This document shows, in pieces, positions 15,982-25,781 of a DNA stretch of 64,000 bases. The notes below the pieces were generated by a model. The model was not told where the DNA came from, did not search any database, and was given only the letters and a program-made list of their open reading frames with translations. Position 1 is the stretch's first letter. Each line of letters opens with the position of its first letter. The DNA comes from JAPUEK01 sp963815355 (GTDB lineage: Bacteria > Pseudomonadota > Alphaproteobacteria > Rhodobacterales > Rhodobacteraceae): the NCBI GenBank assembly GCA_963815355.1, contig CAWFGJ010000005.1, positions 331,097 to 395,096 on the forward strand. The letters run 5' to 3'. A program made the translations under genes and the position numbers.

Positions 15982-16215
15982 GCCTGCCGCACGGCTTGGC
16001 CGTATCTTTGGCGCAAGGCATCGCCCTTGGCCTGCTGGCGTTCTTGCAACCGACAATCCAAACCAAGGCTGTTTCCCATCGTCTTGCCGCCTGTTGAAAT
16101 CTGTTTCCTTTAGGACCACGGCACCTTAACTTTGACACAAGACCGTCCCGCCGGAGCCAAAGTGCGCCCAGTGCTGGATTAACAGCGCAAGAGCGCGCGG
16201 AAAGGTATTCACCCC

Positions 16216-17565
16216 ATGACGGCGAATAACATCAGAAAATGGCTTCAGGACCGTCCCGAGATCGAATCGGTTTTTGCCTGCGTCTGCGATCTGAACGGCG
16301 CGATGCGGGGCAAACGCCTTCCCATCGAGAAGGCCAAGGAGATCATGGATGGGGGGCTGCGGATGCCGCTATCCGTGCTCAGCGTCGATATCTGGGGCGA
16401 AGACATCGAGAATAACGAGTTGGTGTTTGAAACCGGCGATTCCGACGGCATCTGTGACTATACCGGTCGCCCCATCGTTTTGGTCAACTGGACCAGCCGC
16501 CCCTCGGCGCTGGTGATGTTCTGGATGAGCACCGAAGACGGCGTGCCGTTTCCGGGGGACCCACGCTATGCGCTGTCCAACATTGTCGATCGCTACAAAG
16601 CGCTTGGATTGACGCCTGTGGTGGCGACCGAGCTGGAATTCTATCTTTGCGATCCCACCGAGGCGCAGCCCCAGCCCCCCCGCTCTCCGGTCACCGGCAA
16701 GCGGCTGGATTCGGACGGGGCCTTGTCGCTGGACGAATTGCAGCATTTCGATGCCTTCCTGAACGATGTCTACGACGCCTGCCATGAACAGGGGATCCCG
16801 GCGGATGCCGCGATTTCGGAAAACGGGGCGGGTCAGTTTGAGATCAACATGGTGCACGTCGCGGACCCGTTGCAGGCCGCCGATGATGCCGTGCTGTTCA
16901 AACGGCTGGTGCGCGGCATCGCGCGCAAACATGGGATGGCCGCGACCTTCATGGCCAAACCTTACGGCGATCGGTCTGGCAGCGGGTTCCACGTGCATTT
17001 CAGCCTCGTCGACGAGAACGGTGTCAACCTTTTCGACAATGGCGGCGAAAAGGGCACGCCGCTGATGCTCAACGCCGTGGCGGGTTTGCTGGAGACGATG
17101 CAGGAAAACACCCTGACCTTTGCGCCGCACCAAAACTCTTACCGCCGCATGCTCCCGGGCACCCATGCGCCGACAGGTGTCGCGTGGGGCTATGAGAACC
17201 GCACCGCCGCAATCCGCATTCCGGGTGGCAGCCACAAGGCGCGCCGGATCGAACATCGGGTCGCGGGTGCGGATGCCAACCCCTATCTGGTGCTCGGCAG
17301 CATTCTGGGGGGCGCTTTGGTCGGCATCGAGGGCAAGATGGAACCCGCCGCCCCGATTGAAGGTGATGCCTACAGCCAAAAGCTGGATCACCTTCCGCTG
17401 GACTGGGCGACCGCCATTCAGGCCTTTCGCCGGGGCAAGAACGTGCAAAACGTGTTCTCAAAACGACTGCAAACCATGCTGGTGGAATGCAAGATGCAAG
17501 AACTCAAACGGTTCTCGCGCTATGTGACCGATTTTGAATATGACAGCTATTTGGAATCGGTGTGA
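16216..17565 (+). CDS. Glutamine-synthetase-family ligase, PuuA-like (gamma-glutamylputrescine synthetase)
   Basis: A 449-residue GS-fold ligase expected to join glutamate to an amine using ATP. The N-terminal beta-grasp part runs to about residue 110. The catalytic part has VVATELEFYL (metal-binding Glu), AISENGAGQFEINM, the ATP/metal segment GSGFHVHFSLVDENG, and NSYRRMLPGTHAPTGVAWGYENRTAAIRIP. Length and the downstream FAD oxidase (overlapping by one base) match PuuA-PuuB, in which putrescine is glutamylated and then oxidised. Other amines (ethanolamine, isopropylamine) are alternatives in this family. Ribosome site GAAAGG. No regulator is adjacent. Confidence 0.82.
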   Translation: MTANNIRKWLQDRPEIESVFACVCDLNGAMRGKRLPIEKAKEIMDGGLRMPLSVLSVDIWGEDIENNELVFETGDSDGICDYTGRPIVLVNWTSRPSALVMFWMSTEDGVPFPGDPRYALSNIVDRYKALGLTPVVATELEFYLCDPTEAQPQPPRSPVTGKRLDSDGALSLDELQHFDAFLNDVYDACHEQGIPADAAISENGAGQFEINMVHVADPLQAADDAVLFKRLVRGIARKHGMAATFMAKPYGDRSGSGFHVHFSLVDENGVNLFDNGGEKGTPLMLNAVAGLLETMQENTLTFAPHQNSYRRMLPGTHAPTGVAWGYENRTAAIRIPGGSHKARRIEHRVAGADANPYLVLGSILGGALVGIEGKMEPAAPIEGDAYSQKLDHLPLDWATAIQAFRRGKNVQNVFSKRLQTMLVECKMQELKRFSRYVTDFEYDSYLESV

Positions 17566-18875
17566 TGGCCGTTGAAACCTTCGCACGCGATGGCCAGACC
17601 AGACACACCGGCAGCTATTATGCCGCCACCGCAAATCCCGCGCCAGAACGCCCGCCGCTGAAGGGTGATCAGCAGATTGATGTGTGCATTGTGGGCGCGG
17701 GCTATAGCGGCCTGTCCACCGGGCTTCATCTGGCCGAGATGGGCTATAAGGTTGCGATCATCGAAGGGGCGCGTGTGGGTTGGGGTGCCTCGGGGCGCAA
17801 CGGTGGCCAGATCGTCAACGGGTTGAACGCCAGCCTGCAGACAATCAAAAAGCGCTACGGACAGGACACCGCCAATTTTGTCGCGGGTCTGGTGCAGGAA
17901 GGCGGAGAGATCATCCGCGAGCGGGTCAAGACCTACGACATTCAGTGCGATCTGAAACCGGGCAACATCTTTACAGGCCTGACCGCCGCGCACATGAAGG
18001 AACTAGAGGCCCGCCGCGCGCTTTGGGCCAGCTATGGCATCAACAACCAAGACATGCTGGACAAGGCGCAGTTGCGCGACCACGTCGGCTCTGACCTCTA
18101 TGCAGGCGGGATGATTGACCATACGGGCGGACACATGCACCCGCTTAACCTGTGTCTGGGCGAGGCGGCGGCCTTTGAAAGACTGGGCGGGGTGATTTAT
18201 GAGCAATCCCCGGTCCTGCAGTGCCAAACCGACGCGGCCAAACCGGTGGTGACAACGGCGGGCGGCACCATGACCTGCTCGACGCTGGTCTTGTGCGGCA
18301 ACGCCTATCTGGGCCACGTCGTTCCCGCCCTGACCGACCGGGTCATGCCTGTTTCAACCCAGATGATGGCGACCGCCCCCTTGGGCGAAGAGCGCGCGCA
18401 CGCCCTGCTGCCGACCGACAAATGTGTTGAGGATGTGCGCTATATCCTCGACTACTTCCGGCTGACGGCCGACAAGCGCCTGATCTTTGGCGGCGGCACG
18501 GTTTACGGTGGCACGGACCCCGCCGATGTCGAAGCAAAGCTGCGCCCCGCGATGGAAAAGGTCTACCCAAGCCTGAAGGGCGTGAAGGTTGACTTCGCGT
18601 GGAGCGGCAACTTTGCGCTGTCCTTCAGCCGTGTGCCGCAACTGGGGCGTCTTGGGGCGAATACTTACTTTTCTCACGGCTATTCCGGGCATGGCGTTAC
18701 GGGATCGCATACGTTTGGCAAGATCCTTGCGCAGGCCATCAACGGTGACAAAACCCGGTTTGATGTCTTTGCCAAGGTGCCGTGGTATCCGTTCCCGGGG
18801 GGCCGCCTGTTGCGCGTGCCCTACTCGATGGTCGGCTCGTGGTACTACGCGCTGCGCGACCGTCTGGGCGTCTGA
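17565..18875 (+). CDS. FAD-dependent oxidoreductase, PuuB-like (gamma-glutamylputrescine oxidase)
   Basis: A 436-residue DAO-family flavoprotein: VCIVGAGYSGLSTGLHLAEMG and VGWGASGRNGGQIVNG contact FAD; AWSGNFALSFSRVPQLGRL and YSGHGVTGSHTFGKIL close the FAD site near the C-terminus. In the Puu pathway it oxidises the amine end of gamma-glutamylputrescine to the aldehyde. ATG 17565 overlaps the TGA of the upstream ligase (TGATG), indicating coupled translation. A terminator follows. The pairing makes the assignment likely; the exact amine is not proven. Confidence 0.82.
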   Translation: MAVETFARDGQTRHTGSYYAATANPAPERPPLKGDQQIDVCIVGAGYSGLSTGLHLAEMGYKVAIIEGARVGWGASGRNGGQIVNGLNASLQTIKKRYGQDTANFVAGLVQEGGEIIRERVKTYDIQCDLKPGNIFTGLTAAHMKELEARRALWASYGINNQDMLDKAQLRDHVGSDLYAGGMIDHTGGHMHPLNLCLGEAAAFERLGGVIYEQSPVLQCQTDAAKPVVTTAGGTMTCSTLVLCGNAYLGHVVPALTDRVMPVSTQMMATAPLGEERAHALLPTDKCVEDVRYILDYFRLTADKRLIFGGGTVYGGTDPADVEAKLRPAMEKVYPSLKGVKVDFAWSGNFALSFSRVPQLGRLGANTYFSHGYSGHGVTGSHTFGKILAQAINGDKTRFDVFAKVPWYPFPGGRLLRVPYSMVGSWYYALRDRLGV

Positions 18876-18895
18876 TCCGGTCTTTCAAGGTTTTT

Positions 18896-18928
18896 GCGGG
18901 GCCCGGGTTTCCCCGGGCGCCGTTTTTA
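18896..18928 (+). terminator. Rho-independent terminator after the PuuA/PuuB-like pair
   Basis: GCCCGGG (18901-18907), TTTC, CCCGGGC (18912-18918) forms a perfect 7-bp stem followed by GCCGTTTTTATT. The T-run is on the plus strand; the convergent decarboxylase ends directly against it. Confidence 0.75.
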
Positions 18929-21226
18929 TTAGCCCTGCTCTGCCACGCAATCGGCAAAATACTGGACCGAACCGTCGGGGCCAACCTCTTGCACCAGACC
19001 GTGGATATCGGTTTCAAAGCCGGGGCATTCGCGTGCAAACTCGCGGTTGAACTTCAGATATTTGACGATCTTGGTGTTAAAGACCTCACCCGGGATCAAC
19101 AGCGGGATGCCCGGCGGATAGGGGGTGACCAGACTGGTCGTGATGCGGCCTTCCAGATCGTCAATCGGCACGCGCTGGGTTGATCTGCGCGCGATGTGTG
19201 AGAACGCATCGGTCGGCTTCATCGCCGGGGTCAGGTCGCTGAGGTACATATCCGTCGACAGGATCGCCACGTCATACTTGGCGTAAAGCGTGTGCACATG
19301 CTGGCACAGGTCCTGAAGGCCCATCTGTTCATACCGCGCCTGCTTTGAGCAGAAATCGGGCATCGCGCGCCACATCGGCTGGTTCTTGGCGTAATCATCC
19401 TTGAACTGCTGCAGCGCGGTCAAAAGCGTGTTCCAGCGGCCTTTGGTGATGCCGATGGTGAACATGACAAAGAAGCTGTAAAGCCCTGTTTTTTCTACGA
19501 CAACGCCGTGCTCTGCCAGATATTTCGTGACGATGGAGGCGGGAATCCCCGTGGCCTCAAACCTGCCATCAAGGTTCAGGCCCGGCGTGATGATCGTCGC
19601 CTTGATCGGGTCAAGCATGTTGAAACCCGGGGCCATATCGCCAAAATCATGCCAGGATTCTTCGCCATCCGACGGCTGCACCCCTTCGGCATCGGTCTTT
19701 TTCAAGACCCAGTCATCCGGGCTGCCGATCCCTTCCTCGCCCAGAACCTCTGGCCCCCAGACCTTGAACCACCAGTCACCGTCGCCGAACTCTTCGTCCA
19801 CCTTGCGCATGGCACGGCGGAAATCGAGTGCCTCGGCGATGCTTTCCTCAACCAATGCGGTGCCGCCCGGTGGCTCCATCATTGCGGCCGCGACATCGCA
19901 ACTGGCGATGATACTGTATTGCGGGCTGGTTGAGGTGTGCATCAGATACGCCTCATTGAAGAGGTGGCGATCCAGCTTGGTTTCTTGACTGTCTTGCACA
20001 AGCACATGGCTGGCCTGACTGATCCCCGCCAGCAACTTGTGGATGGACTGGGTCACATAGGTCACGGATTTCTTCGGCCGCGCCCGCTTGCGCCCCATGG
20101 CGTGGAAATTGCCGTAAAAGGGGTGAAAACTGGCGTGCGGCAACCATGCCTCGTCAAAATGGAAGTTCTCGATATAGCCATCGAGCAGATCCTTGATGGT
20201 CTCGGTATTATAGAGAACGCCGTCGTAGGTCGACTGCGTGATGGTCATGATCCGCGGCTGGACGGTATCGGCATCCACACCCGCAAGCAGCGGATTGGCG
20301 CGAATTTTGGCCTTGATCGTCTCTATATCAAACTCGCTGCGCGGAATCGGGCCGATGATGCCGAAATGGTTGCGAGTCGGCCGCAAGAAGACCGGAATCG
20401 CCCCCGTCATGATGATGCTATGCAGGATCGACTTGTGGCAATTGCGATCCACCACAACCACATCGCCCGGCGCAACCGTATGATGCCAGACCATTTTGTT
20501 GGAGGTCGAAGTGCCGTTTGTGACAAAGAAGCAATGATCGGCGTTGAAGATCCGCGCGGCGTTGCGTTCAGAGGCACCAATCGCGCCGTTGTGGTCCAGC
20601 AACTGGCCAAGCTCTTCGACCGAGTTGCAGACATCGGCGCGCAGCATGTTTTCGCCGTAGAACTGATGGTACATCTGCCCGATCGGGCTTTTCAGAAAGG
20701 CCACGCCCCCCGAATGCCCCGGGCAGTGCCACGAATACGATCCGTTTTCGGCATAGTCGAGCAGCGCCTTGAAAAACGGCGGCTGGATGCTTTCCAGATA
20801 AAGCTTGGCCTCGCGGATGATGTGCCGGGCCACAAATTCCGGCGTATCCTCGAACATGTGGATAAAGCCGTGTAATTCGCGCAGGATGTCGTTGGGCAGG
20901 TGGCGGCTGGTTTTGGTCTCGCCGTAGACATAGATCGGCACATCGGCGTTCTTGCGCCGCACTTCTTGGACAAAGTTGCGCAGATTGGTGACGACCGGGT
21001 CAATATCCGGACCGGGGCTGAACTCTTCATCGTCGATGGACAAGATAAAGGCACTGGCCCGCGACTGTTGCTGAGCGAATTGCGAAAGATCGCCATAACT
21101 GGTGACCCCAAGCACTTCAAAACCTTCATTTTCAATGGCTTGCGCCACCGCACGGATGCCCAGGCCAGACGAGTTTTCAGAGCGAAAATCTTCGTCGATG
21201 ATGACGATGGGGAAGTGAAACTTCAT
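18929..21226 (-). CDS. Orn/Lys/Arg decarboxylase, PLP fold III (probable arginine decarboxylase)
   Basis: A 765-residue PLP enzyme of the large inducible-type amino-acid decarboxylases. The N-terminal wing/receiver-like domain (from MKFHFPIVIIDEDF to about 130) is followed by the PLP core with GHSGG, FVTNGTSTSNKMV, FHFDEAWLPHASFHP (Asp and His contacting PLP) and QSIHKLLAGISQASH (Schiff-base Lys), then a C-terminal domain. It removes CO2 from a basic amino acid. Arginine is favoured because an agmatinase-family gene lies nearby; lysine or ornithine is possible. ATG 21226 has GGAAGGAAAG upstream. About 235 bases of gene-free DNA precede it, presumably with its promoter. Confidence 0.85.
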   Translation of the reverse strand: MKFHFPIVIIDEDFRSENSSGLGIRAVAQAIENEGFEVLGVTSYGDLSQFAQQQSRASAFILSIDDEEFSPGPDIDPVVTNLRNFVQEVRRKNADVPIYVYGETKTSRHLPNDILRELHGFIHMFEDTPEFVARHIIREAKLYLESIQPPFFKALLDYAENGSYSWHCPGHSGGVAFLKSPIGQMYHQFYGENMLRADVCNSVEELGQLLDHNGAIGASERNAARIFNADHCFFVTNGTSTSNKMVWHHTVAPGDVVVVDRNCHKSILHSIIMTGAIPVFLRPTRNHFGIIGPIPRSEFDIETIKAKIRANPLLAGVDADTVQPRIMTITQSTYDGVLYNTETIKDLLDGYIENFHFDEAWLPHASFHPFYGNFHAMGRKRARPKKSVTYVTQSIHKLLAGISQASHVLVQDSQETKLDRHLFNEAYLMHTSTSPQYSIIASCDVAAAMMEPPGGTALVEESIAEALDFRRAMRKVDEEFGDGDWWFKVWGPEVLGEEGIGSPDDWVLKKTDAEGVQPSDGEESWHDFGDMAPGFNMLDPIKATIITPGLNLDGRFEATGIPASIVTKYLAEHGVVVEKTGLYSFFVMFTIGITKGRWNTLLTALQQFKDDYAKNQPMWRAMPDFCSKQARYEQMGLQDLCQHVHTLYAKYDVAILSTDMYLSDLTPAMKPTDAFSHIARRSTQRVPIDDLEGRITTSLVTPYPPGIPLLIPGEVFNTKIVKYLKFNREFARECPGFETDIHGLVQEVGPDGSVQYFADCVAEQG

Positions 21227-21461
21227 CGAACTTTCCTTCCAGGAGAGCAGCAGAATGACATAAGCCGGCTTTCGCGACCCCGAAGCAAACATCCGGGACA
21301 GGCCAAGTCGGGACCTTGTTTCTTTCTGGTGATCAGCCCGGCGTCAAGACCTGCCCCGCGATTATCCCGCAACCCTCGCCGATACGGGACCCGCACCGGC
21401 GTTCAACCGCCCGTGCAGGCCCGCAAGGGGGGCACCGCGCCGTTTCGCCCTTCAGGCGTCC

Positions 21462-23147
21462 TTAGCGGGCAACCGCGCGCTTTGGGGTGCCGCTGCGCTG
21501 GCTTGTGCCAAGCCCGGGCGCGCTGCCGACCGCTGCGTTGGAAGGGGGCAAGGGCTGTTTGCCGCGCAGCAGGTCGGCGGCGCGCTCGGCCAGCATGATG
21601 GTGGGGGCGTTCAGATTGGCATTGGGTTCGGTTGGAAAGACGGAGCTGTCAACAACCCGCAGCCCCTCAATGCCCCGCACCCGCAAGTGGCTGTCCACCA
21701 CCGCCATCTCATCTTCGCCCATCCGGCAGGTGCCGCAGGGATGATAGGTGCTTTCCATCGTCTCGCGGACAAAGGCGTCAATCTCTGCGTCGGTCTGCAC
21801 ATCCTTGCCGGGGGCGATTTCTTCGGCGCGGAAACGGTCCATCGCGGGCTGCGCGATGATTTCGCGGGTCAGGCGCAGGCAGCGACGAAAGCCTTCTTTG
21901 TCTTCTTCCCGCGACAGATAGTTGAACAAGATATCGGGGTGCTCGGACGGGTCGGCGGAACGCAGGCGCACAAAGCCGCGGCTTTTGGGCTTGTTCGGCC
22001 CCGTCAACACCATGAAACCGTGCCCCTTGAGCGGCTTTTTGCCGTCATAGCGCATGGCGGCGGGCAGAAAATGAAACTGGATGTCGGGCCAGGCCAGGGA
22101 CTTGTCCGAGCGGATGAAGCCGCCGGATTCAAAATGATTGCTGACCCCCAGCCCCTTTTTGAAAAAGAACCACTGTGCCCCGATAAGGAACTTGGCCCAA
22201 AGGCCCATCTTGCCGTTCAGGGTGATCGGTTCCTTGCAGGCGTATTGGATATAGACCTCGGAATGGTCTTGAAGGTTCTCACCCACACCGGGCAGATCGT
22301 GCTGCACCCCGACCCCTGCCCCGCGCAATACCTCGGCCGGACCGATGCCGGAACGTTGCAGCAAATGCGGCGACCCGATGGGCCCCGCTGACACCACGAC
22401 CTCGCGCCGACACAAAGCGGTATGGGTCTTGCCGTCCCAATCATATTCAACGCCGATGGCGCGCTTGTCTTGCAACAAGATGCGGCGGGTCATGGCATGG
22501 GTCACAACCTTCAGGTTCGGGCGATCCAGTGCCGGGCGCAGATAGGCATTGGCGGTGGACCAGCGCACGCCGTCTTTCACCGTCATATGCATGGCGCCAA
22601 AGCCTTCTTGCACATAGCCGTTGGGGTCTTCGGTCTTGATATAACCGGCCTCATGCCCGGCCTCGACAAAGGCGCTGTAAAGCGGATTCTTCATCTCGTT
22701 TCCGGCGTTGGTCGCCAAAGGCCCTTGCCCGCCGCGATAACTGTCGCCGCCTTTGGTCCAACTTTCGGCTTTTTGGAAATAGGGCAGGCAATCGGCATAG
22801 CTCCACCCCTGCGCGCCCAGCGATTGCCATTCGTCAAAGTCGCTCGGGTGACCGCGCATATAGACCAAGCCGTTGATAGACGACGACCCGCCCAGCACCT
22901 TACCGCGCGGGCAGTGCACGCGGCGCCCGTCCAGTCCGGGTTCTGGCAGGGTCTCATAGCGCCAGTTGTATTTGGTGCCATTCATCGGGATCGAAAGGGC
23001 TGTGGGCATCTGGATAAAGATGCTGCGATCAGAACCGCCGAACTCCAGCACCAGAACCGAGACGGTTGGATCTTCGCTAAGCCGGTTGGCCAGCACGCAA
23101 CCGGCCGATCCTGCACCGATGATGATGAAGTCAAAGGCGTCCTGCAT
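21462..23147 (-). CDS. GMC-family FAD oxidoreductase (choline-dehydrogenase-like)
   Basis: A 561-residue glucose-methanol-choline oxidoreductase. FAD is bound by DFIIIGAGSAGCVLANRLSED and the GMC signature GKVLGGSSSINGLVYMRG; the active-site His lies in STYHPCGTCRMG; and NLNAPTIMLAERAADLLRG closes the family pattern. It oxidises a primary alcohol to an aldehyde. ATG 23147 is chosen since GGAGCGCGCC directly precedes it; ATG 23159 is an alternative. It follows the NCS1 permease in the same direction. Choline is only one candidate substrate; no betB or betI is seen in the window. Confidence 0.85.
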   Translation of the reverse strand: MQDAFDFIIIGAGSAGCVLANRLSEDPTVSVLVLEFGGSDRSIFIQMPTALSIPMNGTKYNWRYETLPEPGLDGRRVHCPRGKVLGGSSSINGLVYMRGHPSDFDEWQSLGAQGWSYADCLPYFQKAESWTKGGDSYRGGQGPLATNAGNEMKNPLYSAFVEAGHEAGYIKTEDPNGYVQEGFGAMHMTVKDGVRWSTANAYLRPALDRPNLKVVTHAMTRRILLQDKRAIGVEYDWDGKTHTALCRREVVVSAGPIGSPHLLQRSGIGPAEVLRGAGVGVQHDLPGVGENLQDHSEVYIQYACKEPITLNGKMGLWAKFLIGAQWFFFKKGLGVSNHFESGGFIRSDKSLAWPDIQFHFLPAAMRYDGKKPLKGHGFMVLTGPNKPKSRGFVRLRSADPSEHPDILFNYLSREEDKEGFRRCLRLTREIIAQPAMDRFRAEEIAPGKDVQTDAEIDAFVRETMESTYHPCGTCRMGEDEMAVVDSHLRVRGIEGLRVVDSSVFPTEPNANLNAPTIMLAERAADLLRGKQPLPPSNAAVGSAPGLGTSQRSGTPKRAVAR

Positions 23148-23216
23148 GGCGCGCTCCATTATGCGAATTTCAGGGAACAGGGGTCGGCAGGGACACACAG
23201 GCCCCTGCCCCCAAAG

Positions 23217-24641
23217 TCAGCGTCTGGGGTAGGCGCCCCAGCCACGGCCGGCCGCAAACAACCGGGTCAGCACATAGTGCACCAGCCCTGCTGCGGCACA
23301 GGATGGGATTGAGGCGGTCAGGTATTTGAACAGGCTCGCATTGGCAAGGGTCTGCGGGTTGAAGACCCCCACATAAACCCCCACGCCCACCAGTAGCGCA
23401 AACAGCCCGATCGGATTGAACCCGCCAACGAAAGTATAGGGCGAGCCAGCCTGCGGGCCATACAGCGCGCGCAGATCCAGCTTTTGGCGGCGCAGAAAGA
23501 AATAGTCGGCAATCCCGATCCCGGCCAAGGCTGAGTTCAGCGCCGAGGTCCAGACCAGAAAGATGAAAAACCCGTCATACATACCCGGAAAGAACAGCAC
23601 GAGGATCACCGGGATCACGCAGAACAGCGCAAGGATCAGTTCCCACCGAATGCGGCGGATGCCTTCGGTGCCGACCTGACGCAGACCGACAATCGAGGTG
23701 TACAGGATGTTCGCCATTGAGGTGATGTTGGCAAAGGCAACAAAGGCCAAGGCGATCACCCCCACGGTCACCCCACCCACCGTGGTCATCCAGATTGTCG
23801 GATCGCTGTCGGCCATTGCAACCGCCCCCAGCAAGCCCACAACTTCGCCCAGGGCCGCGGCCCCAAAGATGCCGATGATATTCGGCCAGAAGGCCGTGCG
23901 CTCATTTTTGGTCAAGCGGGCAAGGTTGCCGATATAGGGCCACCACGAAAAGCCTGCCGCAAGGTTGACCTCAATCGCGATGATGAAGTTCAGTTGTTTG
24001 TCCTCAAACGGTGGGTCGATCGCCGGCAGCGCCATCAGATCGGCAAACGAGTTCGCATGCAGGATCAGATACAGCATCACACCCATCAGCAGCACCAAGG
24101 CGGGTGAGACGATCATGTTGAAAACCTTGATCGACGTCGGGCCTTTGGCCACGATGAACCACGTCACGGCAATCGCCCCTACGGCGGCGATCATCATCTT
24201 GATCCCGGTGGGTGAGGTCTCACCGCCGCTGACCATGGCGGTGATGCCGTCAATAGAGCGACCGAACATCATGGCCAGCACCGCCAGCCACCCCATTGTC
24301 AGAAAGATCACCGCAAGAAAGTAGACCAGACGGCTGCCTTGGGTGCCAAACTGGCTACGAAGCATCACGAACTGCTCGACCCCGTATTTTCCCGCCGCAT
24401 TACAGGTGGCCAATGCAGTGAACAGCACACCAATGATGTTGCCGATCACAATGGCCGCGATGCCCTCTTTCGGGCCGACAAACAGACCGACGGCACCGCC
24501 GATCAAAAAGGCCCATGTGGCGATTGCGAGGGCCGAATTGGCATAAGTAAACTCCCAAAACCCCCAAAGCCGTTCCGAGGGCAGCAACGGCGCATCGCCA
24601 CGTTCGGCAGCGGCGGTGTATTCGGTTTGATTATGCGCCAT
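23217..24641 (-). CDS. NCS1-family permease (cytosine/purine/hydantoin type)
   Basis: A 474-residue, roughly 12-helix inner-membrane symporter. The N-terminus (LLPSERLWGFWEFTYANSAL) leads into helix 1, and GWLAVLAMMFGRSIDGI, FSWWPYIGNLARLTKNERTAFWPNIIG and WTSALNSALAGIGIADYFF fit the LeuT-fold NCS1 family. Substrates known for NCS1 include cytosine, uracil, allantoin, hydantoins and thiamine. The companions (ureohydrolase, PuuE-like deacetylase, SDRs) point to a nitrogen-rich small molecule. ATG 24641 lies one base after the stop of the 56-residue membrane peptide, so the two are coupled. Confidence 0.85.
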   Translation of the reverse strand: MAHNQTEYTAAAERGDAPLLPSERLWGFWEFTYANSALAIATWAFLIGGAVGLFVGPKEGIAAIVIGNIIGVLFTALATCNAAGKYGVEQFVMLRSQFGTQGSRLVYFLAVIFLTMGWLAVLAMMFGRSIDGITAMVSGGETSPTGIKMMIAAVGAIAVTWFIVAKGPTSIKVFNMIVSPALVLLMGVMLYLILHANSFADLMALPAIDPPFEDKQLNFIIAIEVNLAAGFSWWPYIGNLARLTKNERTAFWPNIIGIFGAAALGEVVGLLGAVAMADSDPTIWMTTVGGVTVGVIALAFVAFANITSMANILYTSIVGLRQVGTEGIRRIRWELILALFCVIPVILVLFFPGMYDGFFIFLVWTSALNSALAGIGIADYFFLRRQKLDLRALYGPQAGSPYTFVGGFNPIGLFALLVGVGVYVGVFNPQTLANASLFKYLTASIPSCAAAGLVHYVLTRLFAAGRGWGAYPRR

Positions 24642-24642
24642 G

Positions 24643-24813
24643 TCAGTTCCCCCACATCCAGAAGCCGACCACCAGCACCACGCTGAGCGCGAACAAGCCA
24701 AGGTAGTTGGCCCCGCTCATCCGCCCCTCCCACGCGTTGCGCGCGTCAATGTCGTCGTAGATCCTGGCGCGGCGGTCAATTTCGGCCTGCCAAGCCTTGT
24801 CGGTGTCTTCCAT
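24643..24813 (-). CDS. 56-aa single-helix membrane peptide upstream of the NCS1 permease
   Basis: A small gene with a hydrophilic, acidic/basic N-terminal half (MEDTDKAWQAEIDRRARIY) and a single C-terminal transmembrane helix (YLGLFALSVVLVVGFWMWGN). ATG 24813 is six bases after GGGAGGGG. Its stop codon is followed after one base by the start of the permease, so it is translated with it. By analogy with small partner proteins of other symporters (such as DUF485 with ActP) it may be an accessory subunit of the permease; that role is inference. I do not recognise a named family. Confidence 0.7.
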   Translation of the reverse strand: MEDTDKAWQAEIDRRARIYDDIDARNAWEGRMSGANYLGLFALSVVLVVGFWMWGN

Positions 24814-24890
24814 AGCCATCCCCTCCCTTTTCGCCGCGTAGCCCGCGGTCAGCCGTTCGTTGCACGCGTTTTGCGATCCGTCAGGTGCGA

Positions 24891-25781
24891 TCAGCGCACC
24901 TTTACCGGCGCGGTGTAGTAGGGCAGTTGATCAATCCGGGGCGTCCATTGACCCTTGGCGACCACGTCCAGAACATGGGCTGCAATAGCCTCCATAGGGG
25001 CGAACCACACGTCTCCTCGGTTGCGCAGACCTTCCAGAAACTGGTGCCAGACACGCCAGCGCGCGAGCCGCCCGGTGGCAAACGGATGCACCACCGGCAC
25101 CCAAAGCCCGCCGTAGGCATAGCTGGCCTCAAATTCCTGCGCGAAGGGGGCCAGTCCCTGCTCTGGCGCGCGGATCGGCATCATGTAATCCAGATCCATC
25201 GACTGCACATATTGCGGCCAGTCATCGAGGCCCCAATGCGACGGCAATTCCACCAAGCGCCCTTTGGCACTGTTCAGAAGATACGGCTGGTCATCGCCCA
25301 TCAACGAGGCGTCATAGACAAACCCCCGCGCCGCCAGCAGATCGGCAGAGCGATGCGAAAAGTTGTACAGCGGCGCCCGCCAGCCGCGCGGATGTTGGCC
25401 GGTGGCTTTGACAATCACCTCTATGCCGCGATCCAGCCAGTATTCCTCTTGCTCCGCCGTCAATTCGCGCGGGTGTTCGTGCAAAAACCCATGATGCGCG
25501 ATCTCATGCCCGCCGGCCAGGATGGTCTCAATCGCTTCGGGATAGGTTTCGATGCACCAGGCCGGAATGAAGAACGTCTGCTTGATGCCCAAGGCGGCGT
25601 AGCTGTCGACAATGCGCGCAATGGCAACCTTTGGCCCGTATTGCAGCATCGAGATCGCGGCGACTCGGCTATGGCCATCGGTCGGGTGGCCGATATGGAT
25701 CAGACTATCGGCGTCCATGTCGAAGGTCACGCAGGCCGCACAGCGCGCGCCATTGGGCCAAGGGATTGGATTTCGGATCAT
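24891..25781 (-). CDS. Polysaccharide-deacetylase-family amidohydrolase (PuuE-like)
   Basis: A 296-residue NodB-fold hydrolase. CVTFDMDADSLIHIG supplies the metal-binding Asp, GGHEIAHHGFLHEHP the two His, and RGWRAPLYNFSHRSADLL the next family motif, as in the metal-independent allantoinase PuuE and cyclic-imidase relatives, which open ring amides. A role on allantoin or a related cyclic ureide fits the NCS1 permease next door. ATG 25781 overlaps the preceding SDR stop by four bases (ATGA), showing operon organisation. Chitooligosaccharide deacetylase is the less likely alternative. Confidence 0.78.
   Translation of the reverse strand: MIRNPIPWPNGARCAACVTFDMDADSLIHIGHPTDGHSRVAAISMLQYGPKVAIARIVDSYAALGIKQTFFIPAWCIETYPEAIETILAGGHEIAHHGFLHEHPRELTAEQEEYWLDRGIEVIVKATGQHPRGWRAPLYNFSHRSADLLAARGFVYDASLMGDDQPYLLNSAKGRLVELPSHWGLDDWPQYVQSMDLDYMMPIRAPEQGLAPFAQEFEASYAYGGLWVPVVHPFATGRLARWRVWHQFLEGLRNRGDVWFAPMEAIAAHVLDVVAKGQWTPRIDQLPYYTAPVKVR

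Noticed and set aside
16369..17448. Long antisense open frame opposite the PuuA-like gene
   Set aside because: High-GC shadow: no ribosome site, no protein-like composition, and the sense frame has full family motifs.
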